A stretch of DNA of 64,000 nucleotides. Source: CBDBIK01 sp965206145. Lineage in GTDB: Bacteria > Pseudomonadota > Alphaproteobacteria > TMED109. The position numbers and the translations under genes were made by a program. The first letter of the stretch is position 1; every line of letters starts with the position of its first letter. The stretch is from the NCBI GenBank assembly GCA_965206145.1, contig CBDBIK010000002.1, positions 248,001 through 312,000 on the forward strand, given 5' to 3'. Positions 36,382 to 46,706 of this stretch are shown here, piece by piece. The notes beneath the pieces are model-generated. The model was not told the origin of the DNA. It did no database searches and worked only from the letters and a program-made list of their open reading frames with translations.

Positions 36382-39003
36382 ATGAACGTCGTCGTCGTCG
36401 AATCCCCCTCCAAAGCCCGCACGATTAACAAATATCTCGGCGACACCTACACAGTACTCGCGAGTTACGGCCACGTGCGTGACCTCGTAGAGAAGGATGG
36501 TGCCGTGAAACCTGACGAGGGTTTCGCAATGGACTACGAGGTCTCCAGTGAGAAGCGAAAGGTGGTCAATGCGATCATCAAGGAGCTCAACGAGGGGGAT
36601 TCTCTCTATCTCGCTACCGACCCTGACCGCGAGGGTGAGGCCATCGCCTGGCACATCCTCCAAACGCTGAAGAACAGCAAGTCTGCACCAGACATAAAAG
36701 TGCACCGAGTGGCATTCCACGAGGTGACTCGCGAGGCAATTCTTGAGGCATTCGAGCAGCCACGTGACATCGACATGGGGCTCGTAGATGCCCAGCAGGC
36801 CCGTCGCGCCCTCGATTACCTGGTTGGGTACACACTTTCGCCGGTCCTGTGGCGAAAACTTCCGGGAGCGAAATCCGCTGGGCGTGTGCAGTCAGTTGCA
36901 CTTCGCCTGATCTGTGAACGCGAGGATGAGATCGAAGCTTTTGACCCGCGGGAGTACTGGAGTGTGCGTGCCGACTTCGGCGAGCAAGACGAAAAGTTCG
37001 TTGCCCGCCTCCACAGCCTTGATGAAAAAAAACTCGAACAGTTCGATCTCTCTGACGAGAAAACGGCAAGCGAAGCAGCGCACCGAGTGGGTGAAGGAAA
37101 ATTCTCGGTCGTCTCTGTCGAAAGCAAGCGAGTGCGGCGTAACCCTGCCCCTCCCTTCACTACTTCAACTTTGCAGCAGGAAGCGTCCAGAAAACTTCGC
37201 ATGTCGGCAGCGCAAACGATGCGCGCCGCCCAACGTCTCTATGAAGGGATCGAAATCGATGGAACGACGGCCGGTCTCATCACCTACATGAGAACCGATG
37301 CGGTCAACCTGTCAGAATCGGCGATCGCAGCAACACGGGACGCCGTCGAGCGCCTGCATGGCGAAACCTATCTCCCCGGTGCGCCGCGCCGCTACAAGAG
37401 CCGAGCTAAGAACGCCCAGGAGGCCCATGAAGCGATCCGGCCCACCGATCCTGAACGCACGCCGGAAATGCTGCGGGGCAAACTCGAACTGGATGAGGCG
37501 AAGCTTTACGGCCTCATCTGGCAGCGCACGCTGGCTAGCCAAATGGAAAGTGCTGTTTTTGACCAGACCTCAATCCGCATCGAGGATGAATCCGGAGCCG
37601 TCGGCCTCAGGGCAAGCGGCTCAGTTGAGATGTTCGACGGCTTTCGCAAGCTCTACAAGGAAAGCCGGGACGATGAAGGGCCCACCAAGACTGACAAAGA
37701 AAACGACGGGAACGCTTCCGAAAACGGAGAGCAGGATTCATCCTCCGGCTTGCTCCCACCCCTTTCCAAGGGCCAAGCCCTCGGCTCAGTAACGCCACGT
37801 GCCGCTCAGCATTTCACCGAGCCTCCTCCTCGCTACACCGAGGCCTCCCTCGTCCGCCGTCTTGAGGAGATCGGAGTGGGACGACCATCGACCTACGTTT
37901 CAATCATTTCCGTCCTTCAAAACCGCAACTACGTCCGCCTCGACCGACGCCGTTTCGTCCCTGAGAACCGGGGACGACTCGTAACGGCTTTCCTTCGAAA
38001 CTTTTTCAACCGCTACGTCGGGTACGATTTCACGGCCGATCTCGAAGAACGCCTCGACGGGGTCTCACGGGGCGAGATCAATTGGAGGGACGTGCTAGGC
38101 GATTTCTGGCAGACGTTCAAAGGCAACATCAACGAGGTGAGCGAAATTCGCCTGCGTGACGTTCTGGAACGTCTCGATTCGATTCTCGGACCGCAGGCAT
38201 TTCCTAAAACCGAGGACGGAAGTGATCCGCGACTGTGTCCCAAGTGTAAGGAGGGCAGGCTTTCTCTGAAAATCAGCCGCTACGGGGCCTTCTTCGGATG
38301 CTCACGCTATCCCGAATGCAAACAGGTTCGCCCGTTCGGAAATGGAGGGACGGACGAAGCTTTGCGGATGGAGCCTGTCGAACTGGGCCAGCACCCGGAT
38401 GAGAGAGTGCCGGTAATCCTGAAAGACGGACCTTACGGTCCCTACATCCAGCTCGGATCGGAATCCGCCAAGGAAGCCAAACCAAAAAAACGCGGAAAAT
38501 CTGCGACACCGAAGCCCAAACGAGTTTCACTTCCTCCAAAAATGGGTCCGGATGACATCACTCTCGATATCGCGGTTCGCCTTCTCGCCCTGCCTCGGGA
38601 GATTGGCTCCCATCCCGAAACAGGCAAACCCGTGCGGGCAGGAATCGGACGTTTTGGTCCCTACGTGCAGCATGAGAGGGCCTACAAGTCGATTCCCAAG
38701 GACGAGAGCGTCCTCGAAATCGGGATAAACCGGGCCATCGATCTTCTTTCGGAGGCGCGCGGTGGTGGAGCCCAAGGGGCCAAGGTCATCGGCCAGCATC
38801 CCGACGACAACAAGGACATCACGTTGAGAGCGGGGCGATTTGGCCCTTACGTGAAGCATGGCTCCCTCAATGCTTCTCTCCCGAAGGGCATGAAAGAATC
38901 CGAGGTGACCCCTGAGGTGGCTCTCCGCCTCCTCGCCGAGCGAGCGAAAAGAAAGGCTGCCGGCAAGAGCAAGGAGAAAAGTCGTACTCCGCGGAAATCG
39001 TAG
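36382..39003 (+). CDS. topA: DNA topoisomerase I
   Basis: A type IA topoisomerase relaxing negative supercoils, 873 residues. The Toprim domain begins VVVVESPSKARTINKYLG and contains LATDPDREGEAIAWH. The active-site Tyr is in GLITYMRTDAVNLSE near residue 303. A C-terminal zinc ribbon (CPKCKEGRLSL, FFGCSRYPECKQ) is followed by three Toprim-associated repeats (GPYIQLGSE, GPYVQHERAYKSIP, GPYVKHGSLNASLP). rnr follows on the same strand. Confidence 0.97.
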   Translation: MNVVVVESPSKARTINKYLGDTYTVLASYGHVRDLVEKDGAVKPDEGFAMDYEVSSEKRKVVNAIIKELNEGDSLYLATDPDREGEAIAWHILQTLKNSKSAPDIKVHRVAFHEVTREAILEAFEQPRDIDMGLVDAQQARRALDYLVGYTLSPVLWRKLPGAKSAGRVQSVALRLICEREDEIEAFDPREYWSVRADFGEQDEKFVARLHSLDEKKLEQFDLSDEKTASEAAHRVGEGKFSVVSVESKRVRRNPAPPFTTSTLQQEASRKLRMSAAQTMRAAQRLYEGIEIDGTTAGLITYMRTDAVNLSESAIAATRDAVERLHGETYLPGAPRRYKSRAKNAQEAHEAIRPTDPERTPEMLRGKLELDEAKLYGLIWQRTLASQMESAVFDQTSIRIEDESGAVGLRASGSVEMFDGFRKLYKESRDDEGPTKTDKENDGNASENGEQDSSSGLLPPLSKGQALGSVTPRAAQHFTEPPPRYTEASLVRRLEEIGVGRPSTYVSIISVLQNRNYVRLDRRRFVPENRGRLVTAFLRNFFNRYVGYDFTADLEERLDGVSRGEINWRDVLGDFWQTFKGNINEVSEIRLRDVLERLDSILGPQAFPKTEDGSDPRLCPKCKEGRLSLKISRYGAFFGCSRYPECKQVRPFGNGGTDEALRMEPVELGQHPDERVPVILKDGPYGPYIQLGSESAKEAKPKKRGKSATPKPKRVSLPPKMGPDDITLDIAVRLLALPREIGSHPETGKPVRAGIGRFGPYVQHERAYKSIPKDESVLEIGINRAIDLLSEARGGGAQGAKVIGQHPDDNKDITLRAGRFGPYVKHGSLNASLPKGMKESEVTPEVALRLLAERAKRKAAGKSKEKSRTPRKS

Positions 39004-39091
39004 GCTGGCTCCTACCGAGAAGAGAAATCCTTTCGGTCGGGATGAAACAAACCACCCGCCCTCCGAACGCCCCAACAAACACCGTCCCCGA

Positions 39092-41005
39092 GTGCTCATC
39101 GCCGAGGTAATCAGGATTGACGAGGCCGGCGGGGCGTTAGCCAGGCCCGCAGGAAGAAACGATGATCACGATCTGGAAATTGTCCTCCTTGCACGGGAAC
39201 GACACGGTTCGCGCCATTCCGCACCCGGCGTGGGTGAACGGGTGCTTGTGCGGCTTGAAAACACGGACAAAACTCCTGTACCGGGGCGGATTCTCGCCCG
39301 GGTCCCCAACCGTCCCCAAAATTTTGTCGGTGTCATTGCCCATCGCGTAGGGCGTGGAACCTGGGTTCAGGACTGTGCTCCTTCGGGGAAAAACTCCTTC
39401 TCTCGCCTCCGTGGAAATTCCGCTGATGGTTTGAAAAACGGCGACATCGTCCTTGTCGAAGGCGATGGAAAAGGAAAGGAGGTCAGCGTTCAGGAACGAA
39501 TTGGACATCTTGCCGACCCTGCGGTGATCCCTACTCTCGTCGCTGCCCGCCACGAATTGGCGCTCTCATTCGGGAGTGAGGCAAAAGAAGAAGCGGCCAT
39601 AGCGGCGGCACCCTCGATGGAAGGGCGCGAAGACCTCACCAATGTGCCTTTCGTCACCATCGACGGGGAGGATGCGAAGGATTTCGACGACGCCGTGGCA
39701 GCCACCCCGAATAGTGACGGCGGCTGGCGAATCAGTGTCGCCATTGCCGACGTTGCCCACTACGTCCGCCAAGGAAGCGCTCTCGACCTCGAGGCGCGAG
39801 AGCGTGGAAACTCGACTTATCTCCCCGGGCGCGTACTGCCGATGTTGCCCGAACCGCTTTCCAACGGATGGTGCTCGCTGGTACCAGGTGAGCCGCGGGG
39901 AACCGTGGTCGCCGAAATTGACATCGATTCCCGAGGGCAGCTTATCGACGCCAAATTCCGACGCGCCCTCATCCGGTCACGAGCGCGCCTCACTTACGAA
40001 AGCGTCCAGGCGATGGCCGATGGAAAAAGCGGATCGAGCAATGAAGTCGAGAACGTCCTAGAGCCGCTCTATGCAGCCTATCAGCTTCTCTCGGCGGTGC
40101 GCGAAGAGCGTGGCGCGCTCGAAATCGAACTAAGGGAACACTGTGCCTCCCTCGACGAGAACGGAGAGGTTCAGAAGATCGTTTCCACGCCCCGGCTCGA
40201 TTCCCACCGGCTGATTGAGGAATTCATGATTCTCGCCAACGTCGCAGCCGCTCAACACCTGACCAAAACTGGTTCTCCCCTGCTCTACCGGGTGCACGAC
40301 GAACCTCGCACGGTGAAGGAAAACAAACTCCGCAGCACCTTGAAAGCTCTCAAAATTCCCAGCCTCCGGAAAGGAACGCTCACCACCAGAGACCTCAACG
40401 ATATTCTCGTTCAAGCGAAGGGAAGTGGAGCCATCGATGCTATCCAGCTTGCTGTCCTGCGTGCGCAGTCCCAGGCGGAGTACTCACCTCACAATGTCGG
40501 TCACTTTGGACTAGCACTTTCCTGCTATGCGCACTTCACTTCGCCAATTCGCCGCTACGCGGATCTTGTCATTCACCGAAACCTTCTGCGCTCGTTAGAT
40601 CTCGAAGGCGGGGATGCGGAAAGCACGGAGGATTTAGAAGCTCTTGGACACCATCTCTCGGAAACCGAACGCCGCTCGAGTAATGCGGAACGAGAAGTGC
40701 ACCAACGCTACACCTGCCGTCTTTTCGAGAAAGAAGGACGAGGGCCACTCGATGCCCGGATCATCAGTGTCGAATCCTTCGGAATGTTCGTCCGTGTGGA
40801 AGGAACTGATACGGAGGGACTTCTCCATGTCTCGCAGCTTGATGGCGACTTCTACGTACTCAATCGGAACCGGCAAATTCTCCAAGGAGAGAGATACGGG
40901 AAGACATACGGCCTCGGCGAATCAATCCGAGTGCGCATCGACGATGTGGACCTGGTGAAAGGACGAATCTCATTTTTTCAAGACCACGAGGATCAGAATG
41001 AGTGA
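39092..41005 (+). CDS. rnr: Ribonuclease R, lacking the N-terminal winged-helix domain
   Basis: A 3'-5' exoribonuclease of the RNB family, 637 residues from GTG. The cold-shock-like N part is present (VPGRILARVPNRPQNFVGVI). The RNB catalytic motif is TIDGEDAKDFDDAVAA near residue 190, with HFTSPIRRYADLVIHRNL near 480 and a C-terminal S1 domain (ARIISVESFGMFVRVEGT). Typical alphaproteobacterial RNase R has more than 100 further N-terminal residues with a helix-turn-helix. Here topA ends only 88 bases upstream and no suitable earlier start exists, so that domain is missing. It could alternatively be called RNase II-like. Confidence 0.9.
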   Translation: MLIAEVIRIDEAGGALARPAGRNDDHDLEIVLLARERHGSRHSAPGVGERVLVRLENTDKTPVPGRILARVPNRPQNFVGVIAHRVGRGTWVQDCAPSGKNSFSRLRGNSADGLKNGDIVLVEGDGKGKEVSVQERIGHLADPAVIPTLVAARHELALSFGSEAKEEAAIAAAPSMEGREDLTNVPFVTIDGEDAKDFDDAVAATPNSDGGWRISVAIADVAHYVRQGSALDLEARERGNSTYLPGRVLPMLPEPLSNGWCSLVPGEPRGTVVAEIDIDSRGQLIDAKFRRALIRSRARLTYESVQAMADGKSGSSNEVENVLEPLYAAYQLLSAVREERGALEIELREHCASLDENGEVQKIVSTPRLDSHRLIEEFMILANVAAAQHLTKTGSPLLYRVHDEPRTVKENKLRSTLKALKIPSLRKGTLTTRDLNDILVQAKGSGAIDAIQLAVLRAQSQAEYSPHNVGHFGLALSCYAHFTSPIRRYADLVIHRNLLRSLDLEGGDAESTEDLEALGHHLSETERRSSNAEREVHQRYTCRLFEKEGRGPLDARIISVESFGMFVRVEGTDTEGLLHVSQLDGDFYVLNRNRQILQGERYGKTYGLGESIRVRIDDVDLVKGRISFFQDHEDQNE

Positions 41006-41148
41006 ATTGAAAACAACCAATAAAGGATAATTTTTCAAATTATTACAGTAAATTCCTAATCTATTTTCCAGGTGTATCTGCAGTTTGGTGAATCTAGTTT
41101 CCCGATCGGGAATTGGCAATTTTCAGCCTTTGCCATACTTCTCACACC

Positions 41149-43284
41149 GTGTCTGTTCTCTTGAAAATTTTGCTTCTATGCAACTCGCACCGTTTGCTCA
41201 CCACTTCGGGAATGGCAGCAGCGTTCGCCTTAGCTCTTCCCTCCTTGGCCCAGGCTGCCGCCACGGATTGGGTCATCAGCCCTGAATCTTCAATACGGAT
41301 TATCTCGGCTGTTGAAGCAACGGGAACGGGAGAAAGCGTTCCTCTCGGTCTGCATTTCCAGCTCGCCGAGGGATGGAAGATCTACTGGCGAAGCCCTGGT
41401 GATGCGGGCTTTCCCCCCATTCTCGATTCCGAAGACTCAGTCAATCTCGCCGCACTCGACATGCGCTGGCCTGCACCTATCCAGTTTGATGAGGCCGGTG
41501 GGCTGGTCACCAGAGGGTACGAGGACGAGGTCGTGTTCCCATTCGATGTACGGCTTGCCACTCCTGGCGAACCTCTTTCTCTTCGCCTTCGCATCGACTA
41601 CCAGATTTGCGAAATCATCTGCATTCCCGCCAGTGCCAACCTTTCCCTGGACCTTCCCGCCGGAGTAGCAAACCCGAGCTCCTTTGCGCAGTTTCTCGCA
41701 AAGAGTGAAGAAAAGGTCCCCCTCCCGCCTGAAGCGGCGGGGCTTCTCTCGCTCTACGCCTCCCTACCGTCTTCGGGCAGCTTGTTGATCACCGCTCGCT
41801 CCGAACTGCCGTTCGATGCTTCTCCAGAAGATACGTTCGCCCTTATCGAAGGGCCTCCCGGCGTCAGTTTCCGCAGTGGTCACACTGAATTTTCTCCCGA
41901 TCTTCATTCGCTCCAGGTAGAAGTCGCCGTTTTTCCTGCCAACGACGCACTGGCGGTCCATGACGATGTCGATGTCACCCTCATTGCAGGCACGACTCTC
42001 GCGCATGCACGCATTCCTCTGACAACCGCATCGCCATCAACCTTTGCACCGGCAAGCGCCGCCCCCTCGCTCGCTTTTTTCCTCCTGCTGGCCATTCTCG
42101 GCGGACTTATTCTCAACCTGATGCCTTGCGTCCTTCCCGTTCTCGCCTTGAAAGTCGTTTCGCTCACCAATGCAACCAGCATGGATCGGCGCGAGGTGTC
42201 ACGAAAATTCCTTGCCACCTCGGCGGGCATCATTTTTTCTTTTGCCCTTCTCTCCCTTGCTGTCATCGTTTTTCGGAATGCAGGCCATGCTGCGGGGTGG
42301 GGTTTCCAGTTTCAGGAACCCAGCTTCATAGCTTTTCTCGCTGTCGTCATGTTGCTGTTTGCTGGGAATCTTTTTGGCCTCTTCGAAATTTCCCTGCCCT
42401 CTCCTATTGTCCGTCTGGTCCCTGCCACTGCCTCCGGTAGCGCAGGCTCATTCGCCCAGGGAGCGTTCGCAACCCTTCTCGCGACTCCTTGCGCAGCTCC
42501 CGTCGTGGGCACCGCAGTGGGATTTGCGCTCGCTCACGGTTCCGTAGAAATCGTTCTCATTTTTCTCGGGCTCGGCATCGGAATGGCGCTCCCTTGGCTT
42601 GCCTTGGCGGTGACTCCAAGAGCTCTCACGATTCTTCCCCGCCCGGGCCCATGGATGGTGACGCTCCGCCGCATTCTTGCCGTGCTTCTTCTCGGTACCG
42701 TGGCCTGGCTCCTTTCGATCATTCAAGGAGTTGTTGGCTATGTGGCGGCCGGTGCGGTCGTCGTGTTCGGACTAGGTGTCATTGCACTGCTTGCAAGTGC
42801 TGCTCGCAAAGGACCGTCCCGTGTTTTCGGAGTGGGAGCCGCGGTATTCGCTCTCCTGGCGATCCTCGCGCCGAACCTTGTCGAGTGGAAGGAGGCAGAG
42901 ATTCGCGCTGATGCAGACAATGCCTGGATGCCTCTCGAGCCTGCGGCCATCGCGAAACTTGCCACGGAGCGCGTTGTATTTGTTGATGTGACAGCGGACT
43001 GGTGCGTAACCTGTCTCGTCAACAAGAGTCTCGTCCTTGACCGCAAATCCGTGCGCGCGGCACTTGAAAGCGAAGAAATCGTCCGCATGCGCGGCGATTG
43101 GACGCTAGCAGATCCGACTATCGCGAATTACCTCGCAAGCTTCGGTCGCTATGGAATTCCCTTCAATGCAGTCTACGGACCGGAGATCCCCGCCGGCAAA
43201 CCATTGCCCGAGATCCTTACTGAAAACAGCGTGCTCTCGGCTCTCAGGCAGGCGAAAACTCCCAAAATTTCTACCGAGCGCTGA
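41149..43284 (+). CDS. DsbD/ScsB-type thiol:disulfide interchange protein
   Basis: An inner-membrane electron conduit from cytoplasmic thioredoxin to the periplasm. A signal sequence (AAAFALALPSLAQAA) leads to an N-terminal domain with the Cys pair CEIICIP near residue 150. Eight or so transmembrane helices follow, with the redox Cys in LNLMPCVLPVLALKV and LLATPCAAPVVGTA. The C-terminal thioredoxin-like domain has DVTADWCVTCLVNKSLVL. The ScsB-like long N-domain distinguishes it from classical DsbD. The start is unclear: GTG at 41149 is used here, TTG at 41113 and ATG at 41212 are alternatives. Confidence 0.9.
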   Translation: MSVLLKILLLCNSHRLLTTSGMAAAFALALPSLAQAAATDWVISPESSIRIISAVEATGTGESVPLGLHFQLAEGWKIYWRSPGDAGFPPILDSEDSVNLAALDMRWPAPIQFDEAGGLVTRGYEDEVVFPFDVRLATPGEPLSLRLRIDYQICEIICIPASANLSLDLPAGVANPSSFAQFLAKSEEKVPLPPEAAGLLSLYASLPSSGSLLITARSELPFDASPEDTFALIEGPPGVSFRSGHTEFSPDLHSLQVEVAVFPANDALAVHDDVDVTLIAGTTLAHARIPLTTASPSTFAPASAAPSLAFFLLLAILGGLILNLMPCVLPVLALKVVSLTNATSMDRREVSRKFLATSAGIIFSFALLSLAVIVFRNAGHAAGWGFQFQEPSFIAFLAVVMLLFAGNLFGLFEISLPSPIVRLVPATASGSAGSFAQGAFATLLATPCAAPVVGTAVGFALAHGSVEIVLIFLGLGIGMALPWLALAVTPRALTILPRPGPWMVTLRRILAVLLLGTVAWLLSIIQGVVGYVAAGAVVVFGLGVIALLASAARKGPSRVFGVGAAVFALLAILAPNLVEWKEAEIRADADNAWMPLEPAAIAKLATERVVFVDVTADWCVTCLVNKSLVLDRKSVRAALESEEIVRMRGDWTLADPTIANYLASFGRYGIPFNAVYGPEIPAGKPLPEILTENSVLSALRQAKTPKISTER

Positions 43285-43430
43285 GCGAGGCCATCGAAGG
43301 GTCGCTTGCGGACCGCTGCGAGCTTTCCTATGTTCCGGCGGGCCTGCCCTACTCCTATTTAAGGGACGATAACTCGTCCGTGGGAATGAGGCGATTCTGA
43401 CGCTCAACCCCTAAGAAGGAAACTCCGATC

Positions 43431-45539
43431 ATGAGCATGGTTCTTTGGTTCGCCGTTTCGTGCGGCGTTCTCGCCCTCGTCTACGGCCTCTTCACCGCAC
43501 GCTTGGTACTCAGGGCCGATGCTGGAAGCGATCACATGCAGTCGATTTCCTCCGCCATCCAGGAGGGTGCGGCTGCATATCTCAATCGCCAGTACCGAAC
43601 CATTGCCATCGTCGGAATCGTAATTCTTGTGATTCTTGGAATCATTCTCAGCCTGCCCGTTGCCATCGGTTTCGCGATCGGAGCGATCCTTTCGGGTGCC
43701 ACCGGTTACCTCGGCATGTTCGTCTCCACGCGAGCCAACGTTCGAACCACCGAAGCTGCCCGCAAGGGCCGAGGCCCCGGCCTTTCGCTTGCCTTCCGGG
43801 CGGGTGCCGTCACGGGAATGCTCGTGGCAGGTCTCGCCTTGCTTGCTGTCGTGGGCTACTACATGGTCTTGTTGCAGATCGGTGCTGAGGGGCGCGACAT
43901 CGTCGATCCTCTGATCGCGCTCGGCTTCGGGGCCTCGCTCATTTCGATCTTTGCCCGTCTCGGCGGAGGCATCTTCACCAAAGGAGCCGATGTCGGAGCC
44001 GACCTCGTTGGCAAGGTGGAAGCTGGCATTCCCGAAGATGACCCTCGCAACCCAGCCGTGATTGCCGACAACGTCGGCGACAACGTCGGCGACTGCGCCG
44101 GCATGGCAGCTGACCTGTTCGAAACCTATGCCGTAACCGTGGTCGCCACCATGGTCCTCGCCTCGATCTTTTTCACAAGCTCGGTAGGCGCAACCATGAT
44201 GCAACTCCCGCTCGCCATCGGTGCTGTCTGCATCATTGCCTCCATCCTCGGCACCTTCTTCGTCCGCCTTGGAAAGAAAGGCTCCATTATGGGTGCCCTT
44301 TATCGGGGTTTCATTGCTTCCGCCCTGTTCTCCCTCGTAGGAATCGCCATCGTCGTCGAGCTCATGCTGGGCTTTGAGGGCAACGTTCAGATCGAGGGGG
44401 GCTTCATCACAGGTCTTGATCTCTTCCTTTGTGCCGTCGTTGGCCTCCTTGTCACGGCACTCCTCATCTGGATCACCGAGTACTACACGGGCACCAATTT
44501 CCGTCCGGTTCGTTCCGTCGCTAAGGCATCCACCACGGGGCATGCAACGAACGTCATTCAGGGACTCGCCGTCTCGATGGAAGCGACTGCAGTTCCGGCC
44601 CTCATCATTTGTGCCGCCATCGTCGCAAGCCACCTTCTCGCAGGTCTGTTCGGGATTGCGATTGCAGTCACCAGCATGCTGGCACTTGCCGGCATGGTTG
44701 TGGCTCTCGACGCTTACGGCCCTGTCACCGACAACGCCGGCGGCATCGCCGAAATGGCTGATCTCGACAGCGAAGTGCGCAAAACGACCGATGCGCTTGA
44801 CGCCGTCGGTAACACCACCAAGGCGGTCACCAAGGGCTATGCCATCGGCTCTGCAGGGCTTGGTGCCCTTGTGCTATTCGCTGCGTACACCGCCGACCTC
44901 GAGTATTTCCGTAGCAACGCAGGCAAATTCTCCTACTTCAACGCCCTCGAACTTGATTTCTCTCTGGCCAATCCTTACGTCGTCATCGGTCTGCTCCTGG
45001 GTGGTCTGATGCCGTACCTGTTCGGTGCGCTCTCTATGACGGCCGTCGGACGCGCAGCGGGTGCCGTCGTTCTCGAAGTCCGACGACAGTTCAAGGAAAT
45101 CCCTGGCATCATGGATGGCTCCGCCAAACCGGATTACAGTCGGGCGGTAGACATGCTCACAAAGCGTGCGATCCGGGAAATGATCATCCCGTCGCTCCTT
45201 CCGGTGTTGGCGCCCATCGCTCTTTACGTCGTGATCAACCTGATCGCTGATCGCTCGGCCGCTTTCTCCGCTCTAGGGGCCATGTTGCTCGGGGTGATCG
45301 TCACAGGCCTGTTCGTCGCCATCAGCATGACCGCTGGCGGCGGTGCGTGGGACAATGCGAAGAAGTACATCGAGGATGGTAACCTCGGTGGCAAGGGCTC
45401 AGACACGCACAAAGCCGCCGTTACCGGTGATACCGTAGGCGATCCCTACAAGGATACTGCGGGTCCTGCCGTCAACCCGATGATCAAAATCACGAACATC
45501 GTAGCCCTGCTTCTGCTGGCCGTGCTTGCCCACCAGTAA
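43431..45539 (+). CDS. hppA: Membrane-bound H+-pyrophosphatase (K+-independent type)
   Basis: A 702-residue pump coupling pyrophosphate hydrolysis to proton export through about 16 membrane helices. The pyrophosphate-binding loops are GGIFTKGADVGADLVGKVEA and NPAVIADNVGDNVGDCAGMA, and DNAGGIAEM lies near residue 435. A lysine in GNTTKAVTKGYAIGSA (where potassium-dependent enzymes have Ala) indicates the K+-independent class. It ends YKDTAGPAVNPMIKITNIVA. AAGGAAAC precedes the ATG. Confidence 0.97.
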   Translation: MSMVLWFAVSCGVLALVYGLFTARLVLRADAGSDHMQSISSAIQEGAAAYLNRQYRTIAIVGIVILVILGIILSLPVAIGFAIGAILSGATGYLGMFVSTRANVRTTEAARKGRGPGLSLAFRAGAVTGMLVAGLALLAVVGYYMVLLQIGAEGRDIVDPLIALGFGASLISIFARLGGGIFTKGADVGADLVGKVEAGIPEDDPRNPAVIADNVGDNVGDCAGMAADLFETYAVTVVATMVLASIFFTSSVGATMMQLPLAIGAVCIIASILGTFFVRLGKKGSIMGALYRGFIASALFSLVGIAIVVELMLGFEGNVQIEGGFITGLDLFLCAVVGLLVTALLIWITEYYTGTNFRPVRSVAKASTTGHATNVIQGLAVSMEATAVPALIICAAIVASHLLAGLFGIAIAVTSMLALAGMVVALDAYGPVTDNAGGIAEMADLDSEVRKTTDALDAVGNTTKAVTKGYAIGSAGLGALVLFAAYTADLEYFRSNAGKFSYFNALELDFSLANPYVVIGLLLGGLMPYLFGALSMTAVGRAAGAVVLEVRRQFKEIPGIMDGSAKPDYSRAVDMLTKRAIREMIIPSLLPVLAPIALYVVINLIADRSAAFSALGAMLLGVIVTGLFVAISMTAGGGAWDNAKKYIEDGNLGGKGSDTHKAAVTGDTVGDPYKDTAGPAVNPMIKITNIVALLLLAVLAHQ

Positions 45540-45548
45540 GCGAGCGTC

Positions 45549-46040
45549 TCAGAGCTGGGGACGCGAAAACCTTCCGAGATCGCCGAGCAACTGCTGAAGG
45601 AAAGAACGTTCGTTTCCCACGGTTTGAGTGATCTCCTCGTTGAAGGAGAACAGCTTTCTGTCGGCGAGCGTGTAATGCTCTACCTTGGCGATCTCCGGAT
45701 CTTCTCCGCAGATGGTTTCACCGCTTCCAAGCGGTGCGGCGAAGTGGAGCGCGAACACCTGCTCTTCAATTATCTCGGGCTCATGATAGGCGTAGAAACT
45801 CGTTCGCTGCCCCATGTAAAACCAGACATCCGGACCGAGTGCCCCCCCGGAGAGACTTCGCACGAGAGTCGGCGTACCGAGGTTCTGCAGGACCTGCAAA
45901 CACCTCGTCTCGCCTGCCGTCACAAAGGAAGTGTCAAGGCCTGCAAACACGAAACCATTGGTTGTAATCCGCGGCGAACCGCAGGCGGTCACGGCGAGCA
46001 TGGCCGTGACAAGCAGAACTGCTGGCAAGATTTGCCGCAT
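45549..46040 (-). CDS. bamE: BamE-family outer membrane lipoprotein
   Basis: A 163-residue lipoprotein with the signal MRQILPAVLLVTAMLAVTAC (lipid Cys at 20). The SmpA/OmlA core follows: CLQVLQNLGTPTLVRSL, then DVWFYMGQRTSFYAYHEPE and a helical C-terminus. BamE stabilises the Bam complex for beta-barrel insertion. Its divergent place next to DUF177 and rpmF is typical for alphaproteobacteria. Confidence 0.85.
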   Translation of the reverse strand: MRQILPAVLLVTAMLAVTACGSPRITTNGFVFAGLDTSFVTAGETRCLQVLQNLGTPTLVRSLSGGALGPDVWFYMGQRTSFYAYHEPEIIEEQVFALHFAAPLGSGETICGEDPEIAKVEHYTLADRKLFSFNEEITQTVGNERSFLQQLLGDLGRFSRPQL

Positions 46041-46120
46041 GGTTATTTTCCCTGGAACCGAGGATTGTCCAGAATAGGCACAAATGCGGGCAACGCCATC
46101 TCCACTTATAGTCCCTGCTC

Positions 46121-46630
46121 ATGACCCCCCACCCTATTCTCATTTCTGTGCCCACCGTACAGATCAGGGACGTTCCGTTCCAGATTCTTCTCGAGGCAAA
46201 CACAAGCGAACGCGAATCCATCGCTGCACGCTTGCAAATTCCTGCTGTCTTTTCCCTCTCCGTGGAAGCAGAAATATCTTGCTCTGGCGATGACGGGTTC
46301 ATGGCGAAGGCACTTCTCAAGGCTGCCGTCCGCAGAATTTGCGTGATTACCCTGAAGGAGTTCGAAGAGACGCTGGAAACGACCTTTTCTGTCAAATTTG
46401 CTCCCCAGGGCGCGGATTCACCGAACGACGAAGACGATCCGGTGGAGGAGATCCAGGATGGAGGGCTAGCCCTCGGAGATGTCGCCATCGAGCATCTCTC
46501 ACTTGAGCTTTCGTCCTACCCTCGCCACCCCGAAGCTCCCCCTCCGGGGGAAGCCGACTGGCTGGAAACACAAACCGAGGATGCACCGTCTCCCCTCGCC
46601 GTTGCTTTGCGTGAACTCCGTTCCTCCTGA
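46121..46630 (+). CDS. DUF177 (YceD) protein linked to 23S rRNA/L32
   Basis: A 169-residue YceD/DUF177 family member directly upstream of rpmF, as nearly always. The ARLQIPAVFSLSVEAEISCS and AVRRICVITLKEFEETLETT stretches and an acidic region (DEDDPVEEIQDGGLALGDVA) are characteristic. The expected CxRCL cysteines are reduced to one (RRIC). The family is needed for 23S rRNA accumulation in plants and bacteria. Confidence 0.85.
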   Translation: MTPHPILISVPTVQIRDVPFQILLEANTSERESIAARLQIPAVFSLSVEAEISCSGDDGFMAKALLKAAVRRICVITLKEFEETLETTFSVKFAPQGADSPNDEDDPVEEIQDGGLALGDVAIEHLSLELSSYPRHPEAPPPGEADWLETQTEDAPSPLAVALRELRSS

Positions 46631-46706
46631 TCAACCAGGAGTGGCTTGCCCTGAGCGCTCCTTTCGTCTACCTAGGCTCTATTAGCCACATCTTCGGAAC
46701 CAATTC

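Noticed and set aside
43404..44633. 409-codon minus-strand frame opposite hppA
   Set aside because: Low-complexity Asp/Gly-rich translation typical of an antisense shadow of a membrane protein gene.
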